Shown: positions 22,420 to 33,095 of the stretch, one piece after another
How positions within the stretch are numbered: the stretch's first letter is position 1
How the letters are laid out: the number at the start of each line of letters is the position of its first letter
Translations under genes and position numbers: made by a program
Assembly: GCA_002007465.1 (NCBI GenBank)
Contig: LNAC01000276.1
Coordinates: 4,614,490-4,678,489, forward strand
Origin: Ailurus styani
Lineage: Eukaryota > Chordata > Mammalia > Carnivora > Ailuridae
Length of the DNA stretch: 64,000 nt
Reading direction: 5' to 3'
Notes under the pieces: generated by a model
The model's input: the letters and a program-made list of their open reading frames with translations, nothing else
The model's database searches: none
What the model was told of the DNA's origin: nothing

Positions 22420-23370
22420 CAGTTTTTTCTTTTCATGAGGCCAGCATTGCCTTAATACCAAAACCTGACAAGAATAGTCTGAGTCAGAAAAATTATAGAC
22501 TATCATCCTCCTAAGCACAGATGCAAAAATCCCACCTAAAATATCAGTAAATCGAATCTAGCAATGTATTAAAAAATACATCCTGACCAAGTTGGATTTA
22601 TTCCAGGAATAAGAGGTTGGATGATTAACATTAGACTACTAATGAACATAATTTATCACACTGTCAATCTAAAGGGGAAGACCTATGTGATATTCTTATG
22701 ATTATGTGACACGGAGAAAACATTTAATAAGATTCAACATTTATTTATGATTTTTGAAAAGTCTTTTGGCAAATTAGGAATAGAAGGGCATTTCCTTCAT
22801 CTGGTAAGAGCTACCTAAAAAACCAAACAGCAGATCCATCCTCAATGGTGAAACAGGAAAATCATTCACTTAAAGACCAGAAACAAGACAAGGACATCCA
22901 GTTTTTCAATGTCACTGCGACAGCTCCAATATCTATTGCATTGTATATTTCAGCAGCAGATGTGGGAAAACATGATTTCAAAAAGAGATGCCATTTAGAA
23001 TAGTACCAACAAATGTAACACACTTAGAATGAAATATAAACATGATGTAAGTTATTTAAGGGGAAAGTTATGAAATATTCTGGAGAAATACACAAGAAGA
23101 CCCTAGTGGAAAAAGAGTTATACCATGTTCATTGATTGGAAGACTCAGTGTTATGAAGATATCTGTGCTTTGCAGTTTGATCTGCAGATTCAATGTAGTT
23201 CCAATTAAATCTCAACAGGATTCTTCATGGGAGTTGACAAGCAGAATAAAAGGCCTTCGTAACTGAGATCATCCTGAGGATGAAGAATAAGTATGGCCTT
23301 ACCGTCCCAGATAGAAGGACATCATAGTCATCATATTAATGAAAGCAGTGTGATACTGGTATAAGAAGAG
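22420..23370 (+). mobile_element. L1 ORF2 reverse-transcriptase fragment, plus orientation
   Basis: 'cttaataccaaaacctgaca', 'aagttggatttattccagg' and 'gttcattgattggaagactc' are L1 ORF2 reverse-transcriptase text. Frameshifted. Confidence 0.75.
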
Positions 23371-23659
23371 ACCCATTGGCCAGTGGATTAGGGTTTATCT
23401 GCCTGGCTTCTTCTTGGAAAATGAAGGATGCTCTCAGATGACTTCCTTGTCATCAGGAAGATGACAACCTATTGGTTCCTCTAAGTTGTATATGTGTCTG
23501 GAATACATACTAGCCCTGTTTTTTTCTCTTCTTAATTTCACAGATTTTAACCTAAAATTTGGGTACTTCCTACAATGGATGCCTATATTATATGAGTTAG
23601 TATTTATTTATGACAAAATAGGCTGTTACCAATTTTAAGTGTGATTTAGAATGTATGTG

Positions 23660-23935
23660 TGTATCCATCCATTCATTATTCATCTGTTCACTGTTTTATC
23701 TGTCCACCCATCCATCTATCCAATTGCTCATCCACCTGTCTCCTGCCCATCCACACATCTGTCATCCATCCATCCATCCATCCATCCATCCAACCGTCTA
23801 CCCACACATCTTCTCACTCATCCACCCATACTTAGACCCATCTACCCACTTATTTATCCATCCCCTTCCATCTACTCATCCACCTGTCTAGTCATTTATC
23901 TGTCCTTCTATTCATCTCTCTATCTGCTTGCCTTG
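23660..23935. repeat. (CATC)n-type tetranucleotide repeat
   Basis: Imperfect CATC/CCAT units, pure at about 23763-23792. The 265-aa plus-strand open frame across it reads as a Ser/His/Pro-rich repeat and is not a gene. Confidence 0.9.
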
Positions 23936-24329
23936 TATGATAATAGAAAAGAGTTTGTGAAGTCTATCAGTTACCTACATAACAAACCATCCTATAACTT
24001 ACTGGTGAAAACCAAAGACTGTTGTGTTTGCTTAGAATTTAGTGAGATGGCCCTGCAGGGCTTGGTGGGGATGGCTGGGTTCAGCTCCACAAGCTGGGGC
24101 AGCCATCTGGGGTGTGTAGAGTTTGGATGGCTCCACTCCCTTGTCTGTCACCCTCTGGGACCTCTCTGTCCACCTGTCCTCACTCACAGGATAGCCATCC
24201 TTCTTTGCACTCGGGGGTCTGAGAAGGCAAAAGTGGAAACTGTTCTAACTCCTAAGGCCTTAGATCCTGGGATTCATGTAATTCACTGTCACATTAATCG
24301 GTCAAGGGAAGTCACAGTTACTTTATTCG

Positions 24330-24445
24330 ACCATTATTGTTTGAGAACCTACTGTGTATTAGGCACTGCTCTGCATTCCAGCAATAAGAGGGGAACAAAA
24401 CACAAAACACAGGAGACAAATGTCTCACATTCTTCCATAAGGGTG
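24330..24445 (-). repeat. L2-like fragment
   Basis: 'gagaacctactgtgtattag' followed by 'gcactgctctgcattccagc' resembles the reverse LINE2 3' end. Confidence 0.55.
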
Positions 24446-24710
24446 TGAGGGAAGCAGGACAGGCAGAGGGGTAGTTGGATGTGACAATTCAGCGGCCTTC
24501 ACAGGGAGCTCTGAAGCTGGGGTGGATCTTCAGAATTACCGCTGATGACTCTCCCAGTTTTGGCCAAATCCCAAACTTCATCACTTTAGGCTTTCGGAGA
24601 TCATGCCAGGAAGAGACTCATAGGCGATTCCTGCTCCCCACCGTCTCTCTTGGGGAGGAATGGACATGCAAAACCAACTACTTTTTGACTAGGGAAAGGG
24701 GCAGGAGAAT

Positions 24711-25819
24711 CAACCAGCCCTTGAACAACATGGGTTTGAGCTGTGTGAGTCCACTTATATGCATTCTTTTTTCAATACATATATTGGAAACATTTTTGGA
24801 GATTTTTGACAATTTGAAAAATTGCAGATGAACTGTGTAGCCTAGAAATATTGACAAGTTAGGAAAAAGTTAGGTATGTCAGGAATACATAGAATATATA
24901 TATATATATATATATATAGGTGTGTGTGTAGATACTGGTCTATTTTATCATTTGCTACCATAAAATGTACACAGAACTGTTATAAAAAGTTAACATTTAT
25001 CAAAATTTATGCACACAATCACAGACTACACATGTATGCCATTCACAGCATATCCTTATGTAAGCATAAGGTGAGAGATGTTTAATATAAAATTACCAAT
25101 GTATTGGTTTTCTTACTGTTTTATAACTTTGCTTTCAAAGGATTGGAGGAATTGCAAGGCAGCCTATCATCACAGGTGTTTTTTTTTAAAAGGCAATAAC
25201 GTCTCAGATACTGTATCATGAACATGAGAGTAAGACTGTCTGTCACCAAAACTTTGTACCAATTCATTCATTAGTGTACAGGCTAGACCACAGTGAAGCA
25301 CCGGTTTGGGTTACAGGAGGCCACCACAAAGCAATCTCATCGCTGCTTCTTTGTTACTAATGCATGAATCATGACCCTTGTAAAGAAATAGGAATTTCTT
25401 TTTCATATTATCTTTTTACTTTTGGTGTCTAGTGTTAGTAATATGTACCACATCTGCAGTGGGTTTTTCTTTTATCATATAAAATAACATTGATGGAGGT
25501 ACTGATAGACGTTCGGTCTTGTAAAGAGATGATGTAAATTTACGGTATTGATAAATACAGTCCAGGACTGTACGTATTTTCTCTTCCTTATGATTTTCTT
25601 AATAACATTTCCTCTTCTCTAATTTACTTTCCTGTAAGAACACCATGTGTAATACGTATAACACAGAAAATATGTGTTGTTTATATTACCAGTAAGTCTT
25701 CCAGCAAGAGTAAGCTAGTAATAGTTAAGCTTTTGGGGAGTCAAAAGTTATACATGGATCTTTGGCTGTGTTGGGGAGGGTCAGTGCCCCTAAACCCCAT
25801 GTTGTTCAAGGGCCAACTG
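24711..25819. mobile_element. Tigger-like DNA transposon (MER44/Tigger7 type)
   Basis: About 1.1 kb bounded by terminal inverted repeats: 'gcccttgaacaacatggg' at the left (24718-24734) and its complement at the right (25796-25812). The last bases are 'ccaactg', matching the CAGTTG end of this family. Interior pieces such as 'ttccttatgattttcttaat' also fit the family consensus I recall. No transposase frame survives. An internal (TA)n run lies at about 24895-24918. Confidence 0.8.
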
Positions 25820-25844
25820 TACTCATATCAACAACCACGGCCAG

Positions 25845-26070
25845 TATCTATTGAGCACCTGGTATGTACCAGGAACTACTCAACAATGCACTTTCCATGT
25901 CTTCGCTGTGCTCCAGTAGTGGGTGGGGGTTGCATTATGAGGTATGAGGTAGTGGAGGTATTATTATCCCTGCTTTACAAACAAAGAAACTGAAAGAGAG
26001 TGAGAGGTTTAAGCCACCTGCTTAAGGTCATTGAACCAGTAACTGATGAAATGAAGATTTAGATCAGAAG
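25845..26070 (-). repeat. MIR, minus orientation
   Basis: 'tattgagcacctggtatgta' then 'cctgctttacaaacaaagaaactg' and 'cttaaggtcattgaaccag' are the reverse of MIR. Confidence 0.75.
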
Positions 26071-26564
26071 AAGGAAAGGAAAAAGATCTTAAATTATTAT
26101 TTCAGAATTATTATCCCTCCATGCGTGGGATCTTTGCAGCGACTTCCTGTGTTGTACTTCTGGGGAAACAGTCTCAGTCAGGTAAAGGGACATGAGGAGG
26201 GGGACATGGGGGAGCCCCTGGGAGTGGGTCAAGTCAGTCCTCAGGGCCAGGTGTTGGTGAGAGTGTCGTGAAGTGGGAGGCAGGGTGGAGCATGGAGGAG
26301 AAGGGATGGGGGAGGCAGGGAGGCTGCTGGAAGTCTTGGACTTGAGGTCCCAGGATGGGACACAGAGGCTCAGAACCCTTCTCGAGCTCTCACGAGAGGC
26401 AGCCAGGACCTGTAAGAGGGGGACCACCTGCACAAAAAGTCATGATAAGGATATTCATGATTGCATTTTGTGTACTATTATGAAACAGTATATGCGTCCA
26501 TAGATAGGCGAGTGGGTAATAAAATGGGGTCTGTGCATACCCTGGAGTACCATGGGGTAGATTT

Positions 26565-26770
26565 AGGAAAGTGGTTTAGACAGAGGCTCTGGGATGAGAA
26601 GCCTCCAGAACTTCCTAGATAAGGGGCTTTGGGCCCATTGCCTCACTTCCCGATGCCTCGGTTTCCTCTTCTGTAGTCAGGGGACAATAATAGCATAAAG
26701 ACCACGGAGTGGCGGTAAGAGTTGAGATGACGCATGTCTAGCACTTGGCCCTTGGAAATCATTGAGCAGA
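26565..26770 (+). repeat. MIR, plus orientation
   Basis: 'cagaggctctgggatgag', 'cctcggtttcctcttctgta' and 'gcacttggcccttggaaat' follow the MIR order. Confidence 0.65.
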
Positions 26771-27269
26771 TCAGGCACTGTAAGCTTTTTCTGTGGATAA
26801 GGTCAAATGGAAGCCTCCAAAATGACTCCCCTCCACACCCTTTGCCAATCAAGGTAGTAAATTGAAAGCAGTGTTGCCTCACAACGCAAGGGCGGAAATT
26901 AGTGCCACTCTTGAAGGCTTAAAGCCATGGTGAGCCGGATCTCTGACACCTCAGGGATGAGGAACTAGGTCACCTCACCAGGCAAGCCACCTAGATGACC
27001 AGAAGTGCTGGCTGAGGGGGAAGGAAATCCAGAAGAAGTAGTTGGGGAGGGAGATGGTGTCAAGTGGGAGCTGCTAGATCCAGGTGCAGCCGTGGGTAAT
27101 TCCACGTTCTGGATGGAGGGAGATCAGCAAGGCTCCCGCAGAGCCGTCCCTGCGCAGGGTGAACCTCTCAACCTCCCTACAAAGCACATGGCTCCACGCG
27201 GCGGAGGAGGGGCGGACCGTCCAGGATGCCGTGGAGTCCCTCCAGATCCCAGCTGGCCGAGCTTGCTCT

Positions 27270-27950
27270 TGCTCCCGTAACACATTGCTGCAAACGGAGA
27301 GGCTTCAAGCAACACACGTCTATGAGCTTCCAGTTCTGGACTCACATCGAAATAGCAGCAGGTCTGCATTCCTTCTGGAGGTTCTACGGGTGAATCTGTT
27401 CCTTCGTCTTTTCCAGCTTCTGGAGGCCACCTGTTTTCCCCAGGACTGGTGGAAGGAGGAGACGTGGTGTGCTAGGGCTGCCGTAACAGACTGAGTAGCA
27501 TTAACATCAGAAATGTTTCTTCTCTCAGTTCTGGAGGTTGAAAGTCCAAGATCGAGGAGTCAGCAAGACTGGTCCCTCCTGAAGCTTCTCTCCTTGGCTT
27601 GTAGATGGCCGCCGTCTCCCCGCACTCTCACGTGGCCACCCCTCTGTGTATTCATCTCCTCTTCTTAGAAGGGCACACGTCATATTGGCTTAATGCCTAC
27701 TCTAATAACCTTATTTTACAGGAGGGGCGCATGGCTGGCTCAGTCAGTCAGAGCTTGCAACTCTTGTTCTCAGGGTCGTGAGTTTGAGCCCAATGAGCCC
27801 CATGTTTGGCATAGAGTTTACTTAAAAACAGCAACAACAACAAAACAGCCCTTATTTTATATTATTTTTCTCTTTAAAGCCCTTATTTCCAAATGCAATC
27901 ACATTCTGAAGTACTGGGTATAAGAGTTCAATATAAGAAACTTGGGGGAC
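27270..27950. repeat. Old interspersed repeats, family uncertain, split by a SINE
   Basis: 'gctagggctgccgtaacaga', 'agttctggaggttgaaagtc' and 'ccttggcttgtagatggcc' belong to a well-known mammalian repeat, perhaps an MLT1/MaLR-type LTR. A related piece precedes it at about 27280-27450. A SINE at 27721-27840 interrupts it. Confidence 0.45.
27721..27840 (+). repeat. Short tRNA-Lys SINE, plus orientation
   Basis: 'ggggcgcatggctggctcag', 'gggtcgtgagtttgagccc' and a (CAA)n-rich tail. Confidence 0.75.
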
Positions 27951-27999
27951 ACACTTCGGCACCCATAAAGGGGGAAAGTTCCCATGCCCTGCTTTTTCG

Positions 28000-28769
28000 G
28001 AACACACACAAAAAAGAGACCTGGAATAGGGAAAGTTCCCCAGAGATATTCTAGGGGCCTTCCAAACCAGAAGAGGCTTGAGTCCTGCTCTTCATTACAG
28101 AGCCCAGAGAAGTTGCAGGTCCCCAAAAAGGAAATGACTTGATGGTGTCTCTGGGCAGTTGAAGCCACAGACAGCCTCAAAGAACTTCCGGTGCCTCAAG
28201 CTGGCTGCAAATCAGCCTTGTGAGCAAGGCTTAGGAGCAGCAGAGAATGTAGCAGTCTTGAAGGTCCCAAGTATAAAAATGGAGGAGTGATTGGTCAGAA
28301 GCAGACTGGCCGTGGGCACCTCTGTGGACACATGGCTTGAGAATCACATGGATCCCTCCCTTACCCTTCACGACAGGACACTGCCTAAGCTTCCTGGAAT
28401 TTTGGCAGGCTTGGGAAAGGAGCATGTGGGCAGGGATGGTTCCCAACTGACTGATAGTTCTTAGCATCCTGGTGCAAAGGGATCTTTGCACAAATCAAGT
28501 CACATTAAGAATAAAAAAGAAGTTAAATTATTTGCACTCTTTGCAAATTGTGATTTATGTATGCCACACATTTGTCATAGTTTGGGCTATGAGGTGACTC
28601 TGATAAAAAGGTTTGAGGCAAACCTTTCCCCAGAAGGAATGAAGTCTTGCCGACACATTGATTTTAGTTCCATAAGATTCTGACTTCTGGAGCTTTAAGG
28701 TAATAAATGGCTATCCTTTTAAGCAGCAGCAGGAAATGAAAATGAATACAATTACGGGTCTCATTCTTC
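28000..28769. other. Intergenic, no gene seen
   Basis: No exon, RNA gene or assignable repeat. Confidence 0.35.
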
Positions 28770-28990
28770 CTGAAACTCATAGTCATCTCAGGCTGTCATT
28801 TATTTTCTCACCTCTGACAAAGAAGTGACTTCGCTTCTCTGTACCTAGAATTCCCCACCCATAATATGGGTGTTACTAAACTACCTACACCACAGTCACT
28901 ATGACAATTGAATGAGTTATTGTGAATTGATGCACTTAGCACAGTGTCTGGCACGCGGTGAATACATCAGAAGTATGACCTATAATTAAT
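28770..28990 (+). repeat. MIR-like relic, plus orientation
   Basis: 'ctgtacctagaattccccac', 'tgacaattgaatgagttatt' and 'gcacagtgtctggcacgcgg' follow the 3' half of MIR. Confidence 0.6.
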
Positions 28991-29259
28991 AATCCTTATT
29001 AATTTAAGAGAAACAACCACAAAAACACGATGCTGAAAGGCAACTGACATTCGGCCTCTGTGTGGGAGACAACAGGGAGTAGTGGGGACTGGAGTGAGCT
29101 GCCCATGCCTTATCCAATAGGGACAGCCACTGCCCAGCCTGGGTTATTGTTCACAGCTTCCAAATTTCCAAGAAAATCCAGAAATTTGGATTTGTCCACA
29201 TGTAAAATTTTGTAATGTTTAAATATTGGCTACTATTTTCCATATTAAAAACACACTTT

Positions 29260-29370
29260 TGGGGCACCTGGGTGGCTCAGTCTGTAGAGCAACCAATTCT
29301 TGATCTCAGGGTCATGAGTTCAAGCCCCACATCAGGCAGAGAGCCTACTTAAAAACAAACAACAACAAAA
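29260..29370 (+). repeat. Short tRNA-Lys SINE, plus orientation
   Basis: 'ggggcacctgggtggctcag', 'gggtcatgagttcaagccc' and a (CAA)n-like tail. Confidence 0.8.
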
Positions 29371-29479
29371 ACACACCTAGTGACAGCTGCGGCTTTGGAT
29401 GTAATCACTGAAAAGAATCTGAACTTTAAATGTGAACATGATTACAGCTATGCTTACAAAAATAATATCTAGTAAGGAT

Positions 29480-29690
29480 TAAAGAACTTCCTGTGGGCCA
29501 AGCTCTGGACAACTACTTAAACATTCAAGTCATTTCACCCCACAATGACCAATGTAGGGTAGAGGTCACTATTCATATTCTTTTACAGATGAGGAAACAG
29601 AGGCCCCGAGAGGCCGAGGATGGATTTTGAGGTCACCCAGCTGGGAAGTGGCAGAGTGGGGATTTGAACCCTGGTGGCCTGGCTTCCCCG
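29480..29690 (-). repeat. MIR, minus orientation
   Basis: 'ttttacagatgaggaaacag' then 'gtggcagagtggggatttg' are the reverse of MIR. Confidence 0.7.
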
Positions 29691-29822
29691 AAAGACCCAT
29701 TCTTGTTTTTTCTGAGACAATGCATCCCAGGGTTGGAACACAGTGATATTCAGCAGGAGGGATATAGTATTATAATATGAAATTAATAAATGATTTATCA
29801 TCATTATTTTTACTTCTACCAC

Positions 29823-30630
29823 CTCTGGGTTTTGGCAGGAGATGAAGGGAGAGCTTTCCAGGGGCTGGGGAAGGGCGAGGATGCAGACCTCAGGTGTCGA
29901 GGAAGAGCTGATAGTGGGGGAAGGTGATATCTGAACAGATGTGGAGCATGAGATGTGAAAGCGGAAATCAAGCAGATAAACTTCTCAGAAGTTGTGAAGT
30001 AGGTCAGTGGCCTGGGCTGGGGGCTTCCCGCCCCATGCTCTATCTGAGCTCAAGTTGGGGTCTAGGTCTCCCACCTCCTGCCTCGACGCCCCCAGGGCCC
30101 TCTGCGCCTTCTCCTCCTTCTATCCCTCCCCTCCCTCTCTTTCCACCTCCCTCCTACCCTACCCATCCTCTCACCCGCCTCTCTCTTCTTCCACTTGCTC
30201 CTCCTCCTCGGGGCTGGGAGGCCCCTCCCAGGAATGATCTTTGGAGGCTAAACTTAGTGAGAGGTTCCATCCCCAGGCGGAAGCTGGTGGCTGCTGGTGG
30301 CTTTGCAAATATGCCATCCCCACACCTTGGTCTCATCAAAGCCACGGAAACAGAAAAATGGTGACAAGAGTAAAGGAAACTCCAGTAGGGGCTGAGGCTG
30401 GGCATTTGGGGCTGCCCCACCTCCCACCGGTCCTCAAGGGCAGAGAGGTGTGAAGCCGCGTGCCTCTGGTGGGGGTGGAGAGGGGGAGCAGCGTCCCTGT
30501 CTCCGTGTCTGAACACGGGGGCAACAGTACTCCTGCCCAGGCGTGCATATGAGGTTCTGACTCACACAAGATGCCTGGCATAGGGAAAGTGCCCGGCGGA
30601 ATGCTGTTCCTAATATTTCTAAATCACTTA
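29823..30630. other. Intergenic, no gene seen
   Basis: GC-rich, with a CT-rich stretch at about 30105-30210. The open frames here are low-complexity Ser/Pro-rich. No exon recognised. Confidence 0.4.
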
Positions 30631-30639
30631 TGTTACTTG

Positions 30640-30885
30640 TGCACTTATGGGGCTCTTACTGTGTACCAAGCACCGATAACAAATGGCTTTTTCCGTGCCT
30701 GATCTGATGTAATCTTTACAATAGATCTAGGGGTGAGGACTGGTGTCCCCTCCCCTTTTACAGATGAGGAAACAGAGGCACCAAGAAGTGATGGGACTTG
30801 CTTGAGGTCGCACAGCAGCAAGGGGCAGAGTGACATTGGAACGCAGGACCACCTGATTGCAAAGAGTGTTTCCTTCCCCCTATTC
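30640..30885 (-). repeat. MIR, minus orientation
   Basis: 'cttactgtgtaccaagcacc', 'ttttacagatgaggaaacag' and 'cttgaggtcgcacagcagc' are the reverse of MIR. Confidence 0.75.
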
Positions 30886-31391
30886 CAGACCACGTGACAA
30901 TAGTACCGACAATAATAACGACAATCCGTCCACGTCTGGGGGCTGAGACCTTATCTTTGGGTCCTGGCACCAACGCCTCCCTTTGGCCACACCAGGGTAC
31001 CTGCCCATTTATACAGACCATCTGATTTGTATGTGTCGTTATCTGCCCCTCCCTCTGTACTCTTCCCATGCTCCCACTTGCTCTGAGCTTCCAGCTGGCT
31101 GCCTAGGCCACCACTCTGTCCCAGATCTGTCCCGGATAAGGGTGCCTGGCAGGAGGGAGCCTCCACTTTCTCAGGAATGGGAGACTCGAGGGGGAGGCAG
31201 ACCTGGGCATGAGATCTGGTCCTCCCATTCTCCTACCTCTGAGCTTCCTACTTGGAGTTGGGCCAGCTGGGTTCAGTGTTCTGATCTGTAAAGTTGTAAA
31301 GTGACTTCCACGGGTAACTCCATCGACCCCTGTGCCTCTGTGAGCCACCCTTCCCCTGAGAATAGAGAGACGCAAGGTGCAGCATTTACCA

Positions 31392-31397
31392 TTTATT
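31392..31397 (-). promoter_or_regulatory. TNFSF14: Candidate TNFSF14 poly(A) signal AATAAA
   Basis: AATAAA on the minus strand about 1.27 kb beyond the TNFSF14 stop. It is the first clear signal I found in that direction, so the 3' UTR would be about 1.3 kb. Confidence 0.45.
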
Positions 31398-31499
31398 TCC
31401 AAGACCCGTGGTCAGGGAGCCCAGGGCTTCAGACAAAGTCTGGTCCTCGTCCCAGGATGTATTCGCCTTCACTGGGAGGAACCTTAGGCTGCCTGCGTT

Positions 31500-31795
31500 T
31501 GTGCGTGATGGTGTGTGTGTGTGATGGGTGTGACCGTGACACAGCATGTGGAAGTCCAGTGTGGTGATCATGACATCCCATGTGTCACACTTGGTGTGAC
31601 TGTACAGCCCCTGTGGGTGACCGTGGCTGTGATGATGACTTGTGTGTGACTGTGTCCTTTGTGGTTGTCACACAATGTCCGTAGCTTAGTGCGACGCTAT
31701 GACATGTGTGTAGTTGTGTGCGAATCTGATGCTTTGTGTGTATGAGTGCAGTTGTGAAAGCGACCGTGAGGCTGTGTGATTCTTTGAGACGCTGT
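31500..31795. repeat. Degenerate TGTGAC-rich low-complexity DNA
   Basis: Many irregular TGTG, GTGAC and TGTGTGAC units on the plus strand. It falls in the presumed TNFSF14 3' UTR. Not a clean period. Confidence 0.7.
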
Positions 31796-32667
31796 AGGGG
31801 TGCCTGCGTTCTCTCTCCCTCCCTCCTCCCCCCTTCCTTCCTTCTTCCTTCCTTCCCCCGCCCCCCACCCCGCTTTCTCTCTGCAAACATTTTCCAGGTG
31901 CCTCCCGGGGGCCGGCCCTGACCCGGGTGCTGAAACACCACCCTGATGTCCTAGCGGGACGGGAGCCCTCCGCAATGCTGGGATCCTGCCGGCCGGTCGC
32001 TGATGCGTTGGTAGCCAGAAACCAGCTGCCATGGGAGTAATTACACCAAGGAAATGGCAAACGCTAGAAGCCTCTTCCCTCCCGGGAGAGCTGATTGTCA
32101 GTTACCAGCCCTGGCACAGCGGCTGTGCCGAGTCTCTGAGAATAATCTCACACGGCCAGGAGGAGGTGGCGCAGGCAGCTGCGGGCGGAACTTGAATGTG
32201 TGACTGTGGCCGTGGGTGGGCCTGGGCTGGGCTGTCCGCATGGATGAGCCCTGATGATGACTGTCTCCCTGCCGCTCCCCACGCTCAGGAGAGCGGGGGA
32301 CGGTGAGGCTTCCTGTCTTCAGCCAAGTCCCCGCGCCCCAAGTCCCACTCTCCTCCGAATCAAAATCATAAATACCCACCCCTCCCCCCTTCTTCCTGAA
32401 TATCAGGCAGATCAGTCACCCCCCCATGGGGGGCCTCCAGACCCCCAAGTCTCTGGGTCTTTGTCTTCAGTATCGTCCGTGGCAGGGTCTGCAGTGTTTC
32501 CTTTGGCGCCTGCTGGGTCTTCAGCCTTGGGGGGGGGGGGCTGGGTCCGCGGCCCCCGGAGGTGCCTGCTGAGGTCTCTGCTTGACGAGTTTTGGGCTCC
32601 CCAGAGCACCCTCTGAGGTCACAGGGCCTCTGTCCGACCCCCGTTCAGTCCGCGGCCACTTCTTCTT

Positions 32668-33095
32668 TCACACCATGAAGGCCCCAAAGTAGGAGCGGGT
32701 GCCGTCGCGGAGTCGCACCAGGCGCTCGTCGGGCACCCGGACCAGCACCTCCTCCCCCGCGTCCAGGTGCACCACGCCCCCCAGGAAGCTGCTGTCCCAC
32801 CAGACGCGGGTGTTGGCCGCGCGGCCGCAGGGGGAGCGCCGGCTGACCAGGAGCTCCAGCTCCTCGGGGTAGCGGGGCGTGCGCTTGTAGAGGCCGTGGG
32901 TGACGGGCAGGCCGCTGCTGGGCCCCTGCGGGCAGCCCACGCCTCCCAGCTGCACCTTGGAGTAGATGTAATAGTAGCCGGCCCGGGCGATGACCAGGGA
33001 GCCCTCGCGGTAACTGAGGCCCCTCAAGAAGGCCAGGCCCAGCTTCGTCTCCCAGAGCAGCGGGCCCCCGCTGCCCGTCAGACTGGAGTTGGCTC
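32668..33095 (-). CDS. TNFSF14: TNFSF14 exon 4 (TNF homology domain) with stop
   Basis: Encodes from GANSSLTG to SYFGAFMV and stop. The DE-loop region is two residues longer and a later loop one shorter than in human, giving a net gain of one residue. The two cysteines of the TNF domain (GVGCPQ and SPCGRA) are present. Confidence 0.96.

Noticed and set aside
23651..24448. 265-aa plus-strand open frame
   Set aside because: Its first half is the translated (CATC)n repeat and its second half has no recognisable domain; no splice or conservation support.
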